From: Limnobacter sp. SAORIC-580
GTDB taxonomy: Bacteria; Pseudomonadota; Gammaproteobacteria; Burkholderiales; Burkholderiaceae_B
DNA length: 64,000 nucleotides
Assembly (NCBI RefSeq): GCF_013004065.1
Contig: NZ_CP053084.1
Coordinates: 1,302,001-1,366,000, forward strand
Direction of reading: 5' to 3'
Shown here: positions 49,732-58,981 of the stretch, piece by piece
Position numbering within the stretch: the first letter of the stretch is position 1
Layout of the letters: every line of letters begins with the position of its first letter
Notes under the pieces: generated by a model
Seen by the model: the letters and a program-made list of their open reading frames with translations, nothing else
What the model was told of the DNA's origin: nothing
Database searches by the model: none
Program-made: the position numbers and the translations under genes

Positions 49732-51045
49732 ATGAACAAACCTCTACGAGTGGCCCTGCTGGGTTTGGGTACTGTCGGTTCTGGCACATTCAATGTGTTG
49801 AACACCAATGCGAGTGAAATTGAGCGTCGTGTGGGTTTTCCCATTCAGATCAAAGTCATCGCCGACCTGAACACCGATAAAGCGCGCGAACTGGCTGGTC
49901 CCGGCGTTGAGGTGTTGGGTGATGCATTCGAGGCAGTCAAGCGCGACGACATCGACGTGGTGGTTGAATTGATCGGTGGTTACACCATTGCCAAGCAACT
50001 GGTGCTGGCTGCGATCAATGCGGGCAAGCATGTGGTCACGGCCAACAAGGCTTTGCTGGCTGTGCATGGTGATGAAATTTTTGCTGCGGCTGAAGCCAAG
50101 AATGTGATGGTGGCTTTTGAAGCGGCAGTGGCTGGTGGCATTCCTGTGATCAAGTCGATCAAGGAAGGGCTGGCCGCCAACAAGATTGAATATGTAGCGG
50201 GCATCATCAACGGCACCTGCAATTTCATTTTGTCAGAAATGCGTGACAAAGGCCTGCCCTTTGCCGATGTCTTGGCCCAAGCCCAGGCATTCGGCTACGC
50301 CGAAGCCGACCCCACATTTGACATAGAGGGTGTGGATGCAGCCCACAAAATCAGCCTGCTGAGCTCGTTGGCTTTTGGCGTCCCTGTTCAGTTCGAGAAA
50401 GCCTACATTGAAGGCATTACCAAGCTGACCAAGGAAGACATCCAGTTTGCAGAGCAATTGGGCTACCGCGTTAAACTTTTGGGAATTGCCAAGCGCACCG
50501 ATCAAGGCATTGAGTTGCGCGTTCACCCCACGCTTATTCCTGGCAAGCGCTTGATCGCCAATGTGGAAGGTGTCATGAATGCAGTGTTGGTGAAAGCCAA
50601 TGCTGTAGGCCCAACCCTGTACTACGGCGCTGGCGCTGGCAGTTTGCCCACAGCCTCGGCTGTGGTGGCCGACCTTATCGAAATTGCGCGCGCAAGCCAG
50701 GCTCCTTTGGCCAGCCGCGTGCCCGTGTTGGCTTTCCAGAAAGAAGGCATTCAAAACCTGGATGTGTTGCCTATGGAGAAGGTGGTGACTGCCTTCTACT
50801 TGCGCTTGGCGGTAGACGACAAACCTGGTGTGCTGGCCGAGGTCACTCGCTTGCTGGCCGACAACCAAATTTCAATTGAAGCCATGATTCAGCGCCAGGC
50901 CACCAGCGAAAAAGAAACCGCTGAAATTGTGTTGCTGACCCACCGCTGTGTGGAAGGTGATGTGAACAAGGCCATCGCAAAAATCGAGGCTTTGGATAGC
51001 GTTCATGGCCCCTTGACCCGAATTCGCGTAGAGGACTTGAGCTGA
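49732..51045 (+). CDS. hom: Homoserine dehydrogenase
   Basis: 437 residues from ATG at 49732. NAD(P)-binding GLGTVGSGTFNVL at the start, catalytic region VAGIINGTCNFILSEM and FGYAEADPTFDIEGVDAAHK, and a C-terminal ACT regulatory domain (VDDKPGVLAEVTRLLADNQI) for threonine feedback. It is the monofunctional form, without a fused aspartokinase. It reduces aspartate semialdehyde to homoserine. Packed between alaA and thrC. Confidence 0.96.
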   Translation: MNKPLRVALLGLGTVGSGTFNVLNTNASEIERRVGFPIQIKVIADLNTDKARELAGPGVEVLGDAFEAVKRDDIDVVVELIGGYTIAKQLVLAAINAGKHVVTANKALLAVHGDEIFAAAEAKNVMVAFEAAVAGGIPVIKSIKEGLAANKIEYVAGIINGTCNFILSEMRDKGLPFADVLAQAQAFGYAEADPTFDIEGVDAAHKISLLSSLAFGVPVQFEKAYIEGITKLTKEDIQFAEQLGYRVKLLGIAKRTDQGIELRVHPTLIPGKRLIANVEGVMNAVLVKANAVGPTLYYGAGAGSLPTASAVVADLIEIARASQAPLASRVPVLAFQKEGIQNLDVLPMEKVVTAFYLRLAVDDKPGVLAEVTRLLADNQISIEAMIQRQATSEKETAEIVLLTHRCVEGDVNKAIAKIEALDSVHGPLTRIRVEDLS

Positions 51046-51046
51046 A

Positions 51047-52462
51047 ATGAAATACTTCAGCAGCCGTGGGGGCATGGATCCCCAAGATTTCTCTGAAATT
51101 TTGCTGGAAGGTTTGGCACCCGATGGTGGTTTGGCCGTGCCTGAGTTTTATCCGCAAGTGGCTTTGCACGTGCTGGAAAGCTGGAAACACCTCAGCTACG
51201 GTGAACTGGCATTTGAGGTATTAAAGCCTTATGCCACCGACATTCCAGAAGCCGACCTGAAAGCGCTGACCACCAAAACCTACACCAAGGCCGTGTATGG
51301 CACCGAAGAAATTACGCCGGTGCGCGAACTGTTCGATGGCATGAAGGTGTTGGAGCTTTCAAACGGCCCCACGCTGGCTTTCAAAGACATGGCCATGCAG
51401 TTGCTGGGAAACCTGTTTGAATACCAGTTGGCTCGCACCAACCGCGAATTGAACATTCTCGGTGCCACCAGCGGCGACACGGGTTCGGCGGCCGAATATG
51501 CCATGCGCGGCAAGAAAGGCGTGCGGGTGTTCATGTTGAGCCCGGCCGGCAAAATGAGCGCATTTCAACGCGCCCAAATGTACAGCCTGCAAGACCCGAA
51601 CATTTTCAACATTGCCATTGAAGGTTTGTTCGATGATTGCCAGGACATTGTGAAGGCGGTGAGCGAAGACCTTGAATACAAGGCACGCCAGAAAATTGGC
51701 ACGGTGAATTCCATCAATTGGGGTCGCATTTCTGCTCAGGTGGTGTATTACTTCAATGCTTACCTGCGCACCGCCGAAAAGATAGGCGACCCGGTCAGCT
51801 TCGCAGTGCCGTCCGGTAACTTTGGCAACGTGCTGGCTGGTCACATTGCCCGGCAAATGGGCCTGCCCATTCGCAAGTTGATCGTAGCCACCAATGAAAA
51901 CAATGTGTTGGACGAATTCTTTAAAACCGGCGTGTACCGTCCGCGCAAATCGGCGGAAACCTACATCACCTCCAGCCCGTCCATGGACATTTCGAAGGCC
52001 TCGAACTTTGAACGATTTGTATACGATTTGTTGGGTCGTGATCCCAAGGCCTTGAAAGCTTTGTGGCAAGACTTGGCTGCGAATGGTCAATTCGATCTTT
52101 CCGAAGATCCACGTTTCAAGCGGGTTGAAGAAGACTTTGGTTTTCAGTCTGGTTCATCGAATCACCAAAACCGCCTGGACACCATCAAGGAAGTTTTCGC
52201 CCGGACGGGTACCTTGATTGACACCCACACGGCCGATGCCGTGAAAGTGGCCCGCGATCTTGTGGAGCCTGGCGTACCTATGGTCATTCTTGAAACCGCC
52301 CTGGCGGTGAAGTTTGCGGAAACCATTGAAGAAGCCACTGGCCAAACACCGCCAGTGCCCGCGCAGTTCCAGGGCATTGAAAAGTTGCCTCAGCGGGTTG
52401 TTGAAATGCCCATATCCGTTGAACAGGTCAAAACGTTCATTGCCGAGAATACCGGGCTGTAA
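51047..52462 (+). CDS. thrC: Threonine synthase
   Basis: 471 residues, starting 1 nt after the hom stop. PLP enzyme converting O-phosphohomoserine to threonine. Motifs: KYFSSRGGMDPQDFSEILLE at the N-terminus, LSNGPTLAFKDMAMQLLG with the PLP Lys, GATSGDTGSAAEYAM for phosphate and PLP contacts, and VPSGNFGNVLAGHIA. The long form (class with N-terminal domain) is typical of proteobacteria. No thrB is present in the window, so homoserine kinase must be encoded elsewhere. Confidence 0.96.
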   Translation: MKYFSSRGGMDPQDFSEILLEGLAPDGGLAVPEFYPQVALHVLESWKHLSYGELAFEVLKPYATDIPEADLKALTTKTYTKAVYGTEEITPVRELFDGMKVLELSNGPTLAFKDMAMQLLGNLFEYQLARTNRELNILGATSGDTGSAAEYAMRGKKGVRVFMLSPAGKMSAFQRAQMYSLQDPNIFNIAIEGLFDDCQDIVKAVSEDLEYKARQKIGTVNSINWGRISAQVVYYFNAYLRTAEKIGDPVSFAVPSGNFGNVLAGHIARQMGLPIRKLIVATNENNVLDEFFKTGVYRPRKSAETYITSSPSMDISKASNFERFVYDLLGRDPKALKALWQDLAANGQFDLSEDPRFKRVEEDFGFQSGSSNHQNRLDTIKEVFARTGTLIDTHTADAVKVARDLVEPGVPMVILETALAVKFAETIEEATGQTPPVPAQFQGIEKLPQRVVEMPISVEQVKTFIAENTGL

Positions 52463-52495
52463 GCCCACCAAAAGCACATTTCAAACAATCGTTTG

Positions 52496-52528
52496 CCTGC
52501 AAGTAATAGGGTTTACCTAACTTGCAGG
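52496..52528. repeat. Extended hairpin between thrC and the response regulator gene
   Basis: CCTGCAAGT/ACTTGCAGG forms a 9 bp perfect outer stem; inside it TAGG/CCTA adds 4 bp after a two-base bulge, with a GTTTA loop. It lies 34 nt after the thrC stop and about 57 nt before the next start. No T-run follows. It could end thrC transcription with Rho or be an operator for the two-component operon. Confidence 0.55.
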
Positions 52529-52585
52529 TCCAAACGGAATCATGAACAATGGCAAGGTTAAGTAACACCCCGTGAAGCCACTGTT

Positions 52586-53998
52586 TTGACCTCTCACTCC
52601 AACACTGTCGACCTCCCCAAAGTTGCCGCAGGCCAAGGCATAGATGCCCAGCCGAGAAAGGGTTTGTCTGCGCTGGCGGTGGATGATGAGCCCGGCATGC
52701 GCCATTTTCTGGAAAAGGCGCTCGAAACCCGTTTTGCCCGTGTAGACACCGCAGGTTCTGTTGAAATGGCCCAAGCCCTGTTCGACGGCCATGACTACAG
52801 CACCGTGGTGCTGGATGTGAGCCTGCCTGGTAAAAGTGGCCTGCAATGGTTAAACGAATTGCGCCAGGGGGGCTACGAGGGCGATGTGATTTTAATCACC
52901 GGCTATGCCGACATGGACACCGCCATTGGCGCACTGCGCGCGGGTGCGCAAGATTTCCTGCAAAAACCGTTTCGAATCGACCAGCTTTGGTACGCGCTTG
53001 ATCGCGCCGCGGATCAAAACCGTTTGAAACGTGAAAACTTTGTGCTGAAACGCGCGGTTTCAAACTTGCAGCAGAATGAACAGGTGATGGTGGGTGAAAG
53101 CCCGATTGTGCGCCAACTCCGAAAGCTTGTGGCCAAAGTGGCTCCCACCGATTCCACTGTGTTGCTCACGGGTGAGTCTGGCTCGGGCAAAGAAGTATTG
53201 GCCCGAACGCTGCATGGCATGAGCCTGCGCAGTGAGCGGCCGTTTGTGCCAATCAACTGTGGCGCCATCTCTCCAGAATTGATTGAAAGCGAGTTGTTTG
53301 GTCATGCCAAGGGCGCTTTCACGGGTGCCAATGAATCCCATCAGGGCTTGTTCTACTACGCGCAGGGCGGCACCCTGTTTCTTGATGAAATTGGCGAATT
53401 GCCGCTCAGCATGCAAACCAAATTGCTTCGCGTGCTCGAAGACCGGCGAATTCGCCCGGTGGGCAGCACCAAGGAAGTGGACGTGGATGTTCGTATTGTG
53501 GCTGCGACCAACGTAAACCTGGATGTGGAAGTGAAGCGAGGGCGGTTTCGGCAAGACTTGTACTACCGCTTGCAGGTGATGCCGATTGAAATGCCACCGT
53601 TGCGCAGCCGCCCCGAGGACATTGAGCTTCTGGCCAATTACTTCATCAAGGTGTTTGCCAAAAAGCTGCGTATTGATCCCCTGAAAATAAGCCCGGACAT
53701 GCTGGCCCGCCTTCAAGCCTACGAATGGCCAGGCAATGTGCGGGAGCTACGCAACTTCATCGAACGTTCATTGATTCTGGGTTATTTCCCCAAAGAAGAT
53801 TTGCCTTTGAATCTGGATCTGGATGAACGCGAGCACACTGCTGAAGACCCCCAGAATGAGTCGCTTGAGCAGGTCGAAAAGGCGCATATTCTTCGCGTAT
53901 TGAATGCCTGCAGTGGCAATAAATCCGAGGCAGCGCGCCGCTTGGGCGTGTCCCGAAAAACACTTGAACGAAAGTGCATGGCGTGGAGCCAAGAATAG
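52586..53998 (+). CDS. Sigma-54-dependent response regulator (NtrC family)
   Basis: 470 residues from TTG at 52586. Receiver domain with phospho-acceptor Asp77 (VVLDVSLPGKSG) and the acidic pair in VDDEPGM. The AAA+ domain has Walker A GESGSGKE, the sigma-54 contact loop GAFTGA, and Walker [13 protein letters not shown]. The C-terminal Fis-type HTH is SEAARRLGVSRKTLERK. It activates sigma-54 promoters on a signal from the kinase gene that overlaps its end by 25 nt. A 30-residue extension precedes the receiver, so the start could be later. Target genes are not evident. Confidence 0.92.
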   Translation: MTSHSNTVDLPKVAAGQGIDAQPRKGLSALAVDDEPGMRHFLEKALETRFARVDTAGSVEMAQALFDGHDYSTVVLDVSLPGKSGLQWLNELRQGGYEGDVILITGYADMDTAIGALRAGAQDFLQKPFRIDQLWYALDRAADQNRLKRENFVLKRAVSNLQQNEQVMVGESPIVRQLRKLVAKVAPTDSTVLLTGESGSGKEVLARTLHGMSLRSERPFVPINCGAISPELIESELFGHAKGAFTGANESHQGLFYYAQGGTLFLDEIGELPLSMQTKLLRVLEDRRIRPVGSTKEVDVDVRIVAATNVNLDVEVKRGRFRQDLYYRLQVMPIEMPPLRSRPEDIELLANYFIKVFAKKLRIDPLKISPDMLARLQAYEWPGNVRELRNFIERSLILGYFPKEDLPLNLDLDEREHTAEDPQNESLEQVEKAHILRVLNACSGNKSEAARRLGVSRKTLERKCMAWSQE

Positions 53999-56145
53999 GT
54001 CAGCGGCCATTTCCGCCACGCGGGCATTTTTGGCCCAGCCACTGGACTGTTAAAACCAAACTGGTTGTTACAGCCTGCATCCCTTTGCTGGTGCTTGTTC
54101 CAATTGTGGCCATGCTGGTGTGGTCAGCGGGGCAGGCCGCTTACACAAAAATCCTGATTTCGAAAGTTCGCAGTGATCTGGTACTCGCCCAGCAAGAATT
54201 CACCGATGTGCAGGAAAGCAAATCACTGGCTTTGAAATCCTGGTCTGAGAGCGCCTATCTTCGGAATTTGCTGAACCAGCGGGGCGGCAAGCTGAACAAC
54301 AAAGACCTTCAGGCGCAGGCTGAGCGACTCGGTTTTGCCTACCTGCGTTTGATCAGTCCAACTGGCATGGTGGTGAATTCGTTTCCCCCACGCTTGCCAT
54401 ACATGCTTGACTCCGAGGTACAAAAGTCGGTGAAGTTTCGCGAGTCGGGCAGCTACACCGTGTTGCTCTCGAACAAAGAGCTGATGGATATTTCTCCCGA
54501 TCTCGCCTCGCGTGCGGTGCAGGCGATTATCCCCACCTCCAATGCTAGTCCCTCACCCAAAAGCACCGAGAACCGTGGTTTGGTCGTTCAGGTGCTGCAA
54601 CCTGTTTTCAACAATGGAAACATGTTGGGGTACCTGGAAGGCGGCTTGCTGTTGAACGGTAACCTGGGTTTGGTGGATGAAATCAACAACCTGATTTATT
54701 CGCCAAACACCTTGCTGGAAGGCTCAATTGGCACCACCACCATTTTCCTTGAAGATGTGCGAGTGGCGACCACGGTTCGTCGCGACGGCGAACTGCGCGC
54801 GCTGGGCACACGTGTGTCCGATGTGGTTCGGCAAAGTGTTTTGGGCCGGGGTGAGGTGTGGCTGGAACGCGCATTCGTCGTGAACGACTGGTATGTGGCA
54901 GCTTATGCACCACTGCTTAGCCCCGAGGGTGCACGAATCGGCATGTTTTATGTGGGCTTTCTGGAAGCCCCTTATGCCAATATAAAAACACAACTGCTGA
55001 TTTTGTTTTTGTTGGCGGTGGGGGCGGCCATGGTGTTGGGTGCCATGATGGTGGTGCGTTTGACATCCGGAATTTTTTACCCACTTCGCCGCATGAATTA
55101 CATTATGAGCTTGCAGGAACGTGGCGATACTGCGGCGCGTGTGGGAGACCTTCGCCGTGAAGACGAATTTGCTGACCTGGCCAATCATTTTGATGCGCTG
55201 CTGGATCAACTGGATGCACGGCGCAGCGAACTGCTCGGCTTGAATGAGCAACTGGATGAGCGTGTGCGACAGCGAACTGCCGACCTGCAGGCTGCAAATC
55301 AAAAACTTCATCAGGCAGTGGAGCAGTTGCTGGCCTCAGAGAAGCTAGCGGCCTTGGGGCAGTTAACTGCGGGTATCGCACATGAGTTCAATAATCCGTT
55401 GGCGATCATGATGGGGCATCTGGATTTGATTCGCATTACCCTGAACGATCCAGAAAGCCTTAAAACCGTGCGTTTGCTGGATGAGCAGGTACACCGCATG
55501 CGCAACATTGTGCAAAAGCTGCTGCAGTTTTGCAGGCCCGATGAATACGCTTCCTACACCGAAGAAATCAATGTCAACGAAATCATTCAGGACAGTATTC
55601 TGTTTGTTCGAAATGAAATTGACATGGCTCGTGCGCAACTGAAGTTTGATTTTTCTGCGCAACAAACGGTTCAATTCAGTAAAACCGAGTTGCAGCAGGT
55701 CATGGTCAATTTGTTGATTAATGCAACCCACGCTCTGGAAGGACAGTTCGACGCCCAATTTGCAGCATTGAACGAGGGCCCCACCATTTCAATAAAAACT
55801 GCCGATGTTCGCTTAAGTGACGGACAGCCAGCTGTGCAAATTCTGGTGCAAAACAACGGAGAAGCGATTCCCTCCGATCGTTTGCAGCTTATTTTCAAAA
55901 TGTTCTACACCAGCAAGCAGGCAGGTCGTGGAACCGGGCTGGGTTTGCCCGTGTCTCGCATGTTGGTGCAACGTTATGGTGGCGATTTGTGGGCCACCAG
56001 CCCGGTACTGCCTGAAGTTGAGCCACAATTCGGTGCATGTTTTGAAATTGTATTGCGTTGCAAGGCACGCCCATCCGCAGATATTTTGAAAGAAACAGGT
56101 CAGCAACTGTTGTTGATCGAAAAGCAATTGTCAGAAGGAAACTGA
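53974..56145 (+). CDS. Membrane sensor histidine kinase with Cache-like sensor
   Basis: 723 residues from GTG at 53974; GTG 53983 is also possible. Layout: TM1 about 28-50 (LVVTACIPLLVLVPIVAMLV), a periplasmic region of about 290 residues that looks like a double Cache fold, TM2 about 341-362 (LLILFLLAVGAAMVLGAMMV), HAMP, a coiled coil, then the phospho-acceptor His470 in TAGIAHEFNNPLAIM and an HATPase with GRGTGLGLPVSRML. The N box reads MVNLLINATHAL. It forms a pair with the regulator encoded just upstream. It lies 1 nt before mobB, so it may be co-transcribed with the cofactor genes. Confidence 0.9.
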   Translation: MHGVEPRIGQRPFPPRGHFWPSHWTVKTKLVVTACIPLLVLVPIVAMLVWSAGQAAYTKILISKVRSDLVLAQQEFTDVQESKSLALKSWSESAYLRNLLNQRGGKLNNKDLQAQAERLGFAYLRLISPTGMVVNSFPPRLPYMLDSEVQKSVKFRESGSYTVLLSNKELMDISPDLASRAVQAIIPTSNASPSPKSTENRGLVVQVLQPVFNNGNMLGYLEGGLLLNGNLGLVDEINNLIYSPNTLLEGSIGTTTIFLEDVRVATTVRRDGELRALGTRVSDVVRQSVLGRGEVWLERAFVVNDWYVAAYAPLLSPEGARIGMFYVGFLEAPYANIKTQLLILFLLAVGAAMVLGAMMVVRLTSGIFYPLRRMNYIMSLQERGDTAARVGDLRREDEFADLANHFDALLDQLDARRSELLGLNEQLDERVRQRTADLQAANQKLHQAVEQLLASEKLAALGQLTAGIAHEFNNPLAIMMGHLDLIRITLNDPESLKTVRLLDEQVHRMRNIVQKLLQFCRPDEYASYTEEINVNEIIQDSILFVRNEIDMARAQLKFDFSAQQTVQFSKTELQQVMVNLLINATHALEGQFDAQFAALNEGPTISIKTADVRLSDGQPAVQILVQNNGEAIPSDRLQLIFKMFYTSKQAGRGTGLGLPVSRMLVQRYGGDLWATSPVLPEVEPQFGACFEIVLRCKARPSADILKETGQQLLLIEKQLSEGN

Positions 56146-56146
56146 A

Positions 56147-56647
56147 GTGCCCAAGGTGTTTGGCTTTGCCGGATTTTCCGGCGTGGGTAAAACCACATTG
56201 ATTGAACAGCTCTTGCCCATTCTGATTGGTGAGGGAGTTCGGGTGTCTGTCATCAAACATGCGCACCATGATTTTGACATTGACCGGCCGGGTAAAGACT
56301 CCTACAGACATCGCGAGGCAGGTGCCTACGAAGTACTGATTACCGCCAACAAACGTTGGGTGTTGATGCACGAGCTGCGCGACGAAGCGGAGCCCACACT
56401 CGAGGATCAACTTGAAAAATTGTCGCCCTGTGACTTGGTCATTGTTGAGGGATTCAAGCGGGCGGATATTCCCAAAATTGAAATTTGGCGCGAGGCCAAT
56501 GGCAAGCCCATGTTGTATCCTCAAGACCCGAATATTATTGCTGTGGCCTGCGACACCGAAATTGAGTGCCGCGGTTTGCCCATTCTTCCCTTGAATGACC
56601 CAGCTTCGATTGCGCAATTCATCTTGAAACGGTTCGTGAATGATTGA
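56147..56647 (+). CDS. mobB: Molybdopterin-guanine dinucleotide biosynthesis protein MobB
   Basis: 166 residues from GTG at 56147, with AAGGAAAC upstream. A P-loop GTPase: AGFSGVGKTTLIEQLLP near the start, then VIKHAHHDFDIDRPGKDS, the MobB signature, and LVIVEGFKRADIPKIE. It supports MobA in attaching GMP to molybdopterin. The last 8 nt overlap moeA. Confidence 0.93.
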   Translation: MPKVFGFAGFSGVGKTTLIEQLLPILIGEGVRVSVIKHAHHDFDIDRPGKDSYRHREAGAYEVLITANKRWVLMHELRDEAEPTLEDQLEKLSPCDLVIVEGFKRADIPKIEIWREANGKPMLYPQDPNIIAVACDTEIECRGLPILPLNDPASIAQFILKRFVND

Positions 56648-57860
56648 TTTGAATGACTTGCTTGAGCAGGTGTGGCCCATGGCCACCCAGCAGGCAGTAC
56701 CGACTGAATCTGTCAGTTTGAACAACGCCCTTGGCCGGGTGTTGGCACAGGATGTTTTTTCCAGTTTGAATGTGCCGCAACACGACAATAGCGGCATGGA
56801 TGGTTACGCGGTTTGTTGCACTGATATTCAACCATCCCGGCGTTTTCAGATTTCCCAACGTGTGCCCGCAGGTGCCTCTCCCCAACCCTTGCAGCCTGGC
56901 ACTGTGGCTCGAATCTTTACCGGCGCACCAATTCCTCCCGGCGCGGATTCCGTGGTAATGCAGGAAGACGTGGTGGTGAATGACGATGGCAGCGTCACAT
57001 TCAGCGCTTTGCCAAAATCAGGGCAATGGATACGGCGCGCAGGTGAAGACATTGCAAGTGGGCAGGTAGTGCTGTCCCAAGGCACACGACTCGATGCCAT
57101 TCATGTGGGCTTGCTTGCGTCCATTGGTGTACCCACCGTGTCGGTCAACAGGCGCTTGAAAGTAGGTGTAATGGTTACTGGCAGTGAGCTTCAAAGCCCA
57201 GGTCAGCTTTTACAGCTGGGTCAAATCTACAATTCCAATGAGTATGTGTGGTGCGGTCTTCTTGAAGCCATGCACGCCGATGTGCGCTCGGTAGGTATTG
57301 TTCCCGATAACTTTGAGGCCACATGCGCTGCGCTTGAATCCCTGGCCGATTGTGATGCCGTAATCAGCTCGGGCGGTGTGTCGGTGGGTGAGGAGGACCA
57401 TGTGAAACCTGCGATCGAAAAAGTGGGTCAACTGCGGTCATGGAAAGTGGCCATGAAGCCGGGCAAGCCGATTGCATTTGGCCACATCAATCGACAAGAT
57501 GGCGGGCAAAGCTGGTTTTTTGGCTTGCCAGGCAACCCTGTTTCCAGTGCAGTGGCTTTTCAACTGATCGTGAAGCCTTTTTTGAGTTTGCTGGAAGGAC
57601 AAGGTCTCGCGGAGGTGGATTGGCGCTTGCGCACGAGAAAAGTTCAGGCTGCGTTTACCTGGCCCACACCTGATTCTCGCCGCGAGGAGTTTTTGCGGGC
57701 GGATGTACAATCGGACAAGGCGAGTTTGTTTGCAAACCAAAGTTCTGGGGTATTAACCTCGCTGGCCAGATCCAGCGGCCTGGTCAGGCTGGCCAAAGGG
57801 CAGCAGGTAAACCCGGGTGATTGGGTCGATTACGTGTCGTATCAGGATTTGATGAAATGA
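56640..57860 (+). CDS. moeA: Molybdopterin molybdenumtransferase MoeA
   Basis: 406 residues. It inserts molybdate into adenylated molybdopterin. Typical segments are PQHDNSGMDGYAV near the N-terminus, RIFTGAPIPPGADSVVMQED, VMVTGSELQSPG, ISSGGVSVGEEDHVKPA, KPGKPIAFGHI and FGLPGNPVSSAVAF. It overlaps mobB by 8 nt and moaD by 4 nt, so the cofactor genes are tightly coupled. Confidence 0.95.
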   Translation: MIDLNDLLEQVWPMATQQAVPTESVSLNNALGRVLAQDVFSSLNVPQHDNSGMDGYAVCCTDIQPSRRFQISQRVPAGASPQPLQPGTVARIFTGAPIPPGADSVVMQEDVVVNDDGSVTFSALPKSGQWIRRAGEDIASGQVVLSQGTRLDAIHVGLLASIGVPTVSVNRRLKVGVMVTGSELQSPGQLLQLGQIYNSNEYVWCGLLEAMHADVRSVGIVPDNFEATCAALESLADCDAVISSGGVSVGEEDHVKPAIEKVGQLRSWKVAMKPGKPIAFGHINRQDGGQSWFFGLPGNPVSSAVAFQLIVKPFLSLLEGQGLAEVDWRLRTRKVQAAFTWPTPDSRREEFLRADVQSDKASLFANQSSGVLTSLARSSGLVRLAKGQQVNPGDWVDYVSYQDLMK

Positions 57861-58114
57861 AAGTAAAAGTGCGGTTTTTCGCCAGTTTGAAAGAACAGTT
57901 TGGGCAGGATAGCCTTGAGGTAAACTCGGCATTTTCGCCTGCAACTGTGGGTGGTTTGCGCACCCATTTGTGTGCGCAGTACCCGGATTTTGCCAAGGCT
58001 GTTTCAGAAGTCGGGCGTTTGCGTGCGGCGGTGAACCAAGACATGGCCGACGACGAAACCCCGGTGGGCGAGCAGGCTGAGGTTGCCTTTTTCCCGCCTG
58101 TGACAGGGGGTTGA
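57857..58114 (+). CDS. moaD: Molybdopterin synthase sulfur carrier subunit MoaD
   Basis: 85 residues from ATG at 57857, overlapping the moeA stop as ATGA. A ubiquitin-fold sulfur carrier: KVKVRFFASLKEQFGQD at the start, a central VNQDMADDETPV, and the essential C-terminal Gly-Gly (PPVTGG), where the thiocarboxylate forms. It is 1 nt upstream of moaE, its enzyme partner. Confidence 0.95.
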   Translation: MKVKVRFFASLKEQFGQDSLEVNSAFSPATVGGLRTHLCAQYPDFAKAVSEVGRLRAAVNQDMADDETPVGEQAEVAFFPPVTGG

Positions 58115-58115
58115 A

Positions 58116-58583
58116 ATGAAACGCTCCAAGGTAATGGTTCAAGAAAATGACTTTGACGTGGCTGAGGAAATTCGGTGGCTTCGCCAGGGTTTGCCCGAAA
58201 TTGGTGCAGTGGCCACTTTTATTGGCACTGTGCGTGACATCAACGACAACAGTACCGTAAGAGCCATGACGCTGGAACATTATCCGGGCATGACAGAAAA
58301 AGCACTCGAGAATATTCTGAAGGTGGCTGACGGGCGGTTCGAAATCACCTCTGCCACGATTATCCACCGCGTAGGCCCCCTGTATCCCGAAGATCAAATC
58401 GTGTTTGCCGCAGCCACCAGCGAGCACCGTCAGCAGGCGTTTCTTGCTTGTGAATTCATCATGGATTATTTGAAAACCGAGGCTCCTTTCTGGAAAAAAG
58501 AAGACACACCCGAAGGCGCGCGCTGGGTGTCTGCCCGTGACAGTGACGACACTGCCAAAGAGCGCTGGGAGCAAATGCAGTGA
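58116..58583 (+). CDS. moaE: Molybdopterin synthase catalytic subunit MoaE
   Basis: 155 residues. It converts precursor Z (cPMP) to molybdopterin with sulfur from MoaD. Motifs: GAVATFIGTVRDINDNSTVR, LEHYPGMTEKALE, IIHRVGPLYPEDQIVFAA, SEHRQQAFLACEFIMDYLK and PFWKKEDTPEGARWV with the active-site Lys. It overlaps fluC by 4 nt (GTGA). Confidence 0.95.
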   Translation: MKRSKVMVQENDFDVAEEIRWLRQGLPEIGAVATFIGTVRDINDNSTVRAMTLEHYPGMTEKALENILKVADGRFEITSATIIHRVGPLYPEDQIVFAAATSEHRQQAFLACEFIMDYLKTEAPFWKKEDTPEGARWVSARDSDDTAKERWEQMQ

Positions 58584-58963
58584 ATGCGCTTAGTGCACTG
58601 GCTGTGTTTGTTGGGGCCGGCCTGGGTGGGGTGGGGCGGTATGGGCTTGGTATTTTGTTGGCCCAACCCGCCTGGTTGCCCTTTGCTGTAGGTACGCTTG
58701 CAGTGAATTTGATAGGTGGCTTTTTGGCTGGAGCACTGTTTGCAACCGTGGGGTCAGCGTGGCTGAAGTCCAACCCCTTGGGATTGTTTCTCATGACAGG
58801 CGTGTTGGGTGGCCTTACCACCTTCTCGGCTTTCACCGCCGAAGGCGCTAATCTGCTATTGGACAAGCCCTTGCTAGCCCTGGGTCACGCCCTCGTTCAT
58901 GTGCTGGGGTGTTTGGCTGCATTCTTTATGGCAGGAAAGTTATTTGGTCTTTTCGGGCAATAA
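58580..58963 (+). CDS. crcB: Fluoride ion channel FluC (CrcB)
   Basis: 127 residues from GTG at 58580. Four membrane helices and the FluC signatures: GAGLGGVGRYGLG, VGTLAVNLIGGFLAGAL with the conserved Asn, and TGVLGGLTTFSAF, the Phe-box region lining the pore. It exports fluoride as a dimer. It is coupled to moaE rather than to a fluoride riboswitch; I see no such riboswitch here. It converges on the rhodanese gene with 18 nt between the stops. Confidence 0.92.
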   Translation: MNALSALAVFVGAGLGGVGRYGLGILLAQPAWLPFAVGTLAVNLIGGFLAGALFATVGSAWLKSNPLGLFLMTGVLGGLTTFSAFTAEGANLLLDKPLLALGHALVHVLGCLAAFFMAGKLFGLFGQ

Positions 58964-58981
58964 ATCCGCTTCTTACGCGGC

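Noticed and set aside
55895..56797. 300-codon minus-strand open frame across kinase, mobB and moeA
   Set aside because: It crosses three well-supported genes on the other strand and has no recognisable pattern or start signal.
57753..58574. 273-codon minus-strand open frame over moeA-moaD-moaE
   Set aside because: The plus-strand genes are tightly packed and clear; this is an antisense frame.
58484..58600. Fluoride riboswitch before crcB
   Set aside because: crcB starts inside moaE with a 4 nt overlap; there is no leader that could hold a riboswitch.
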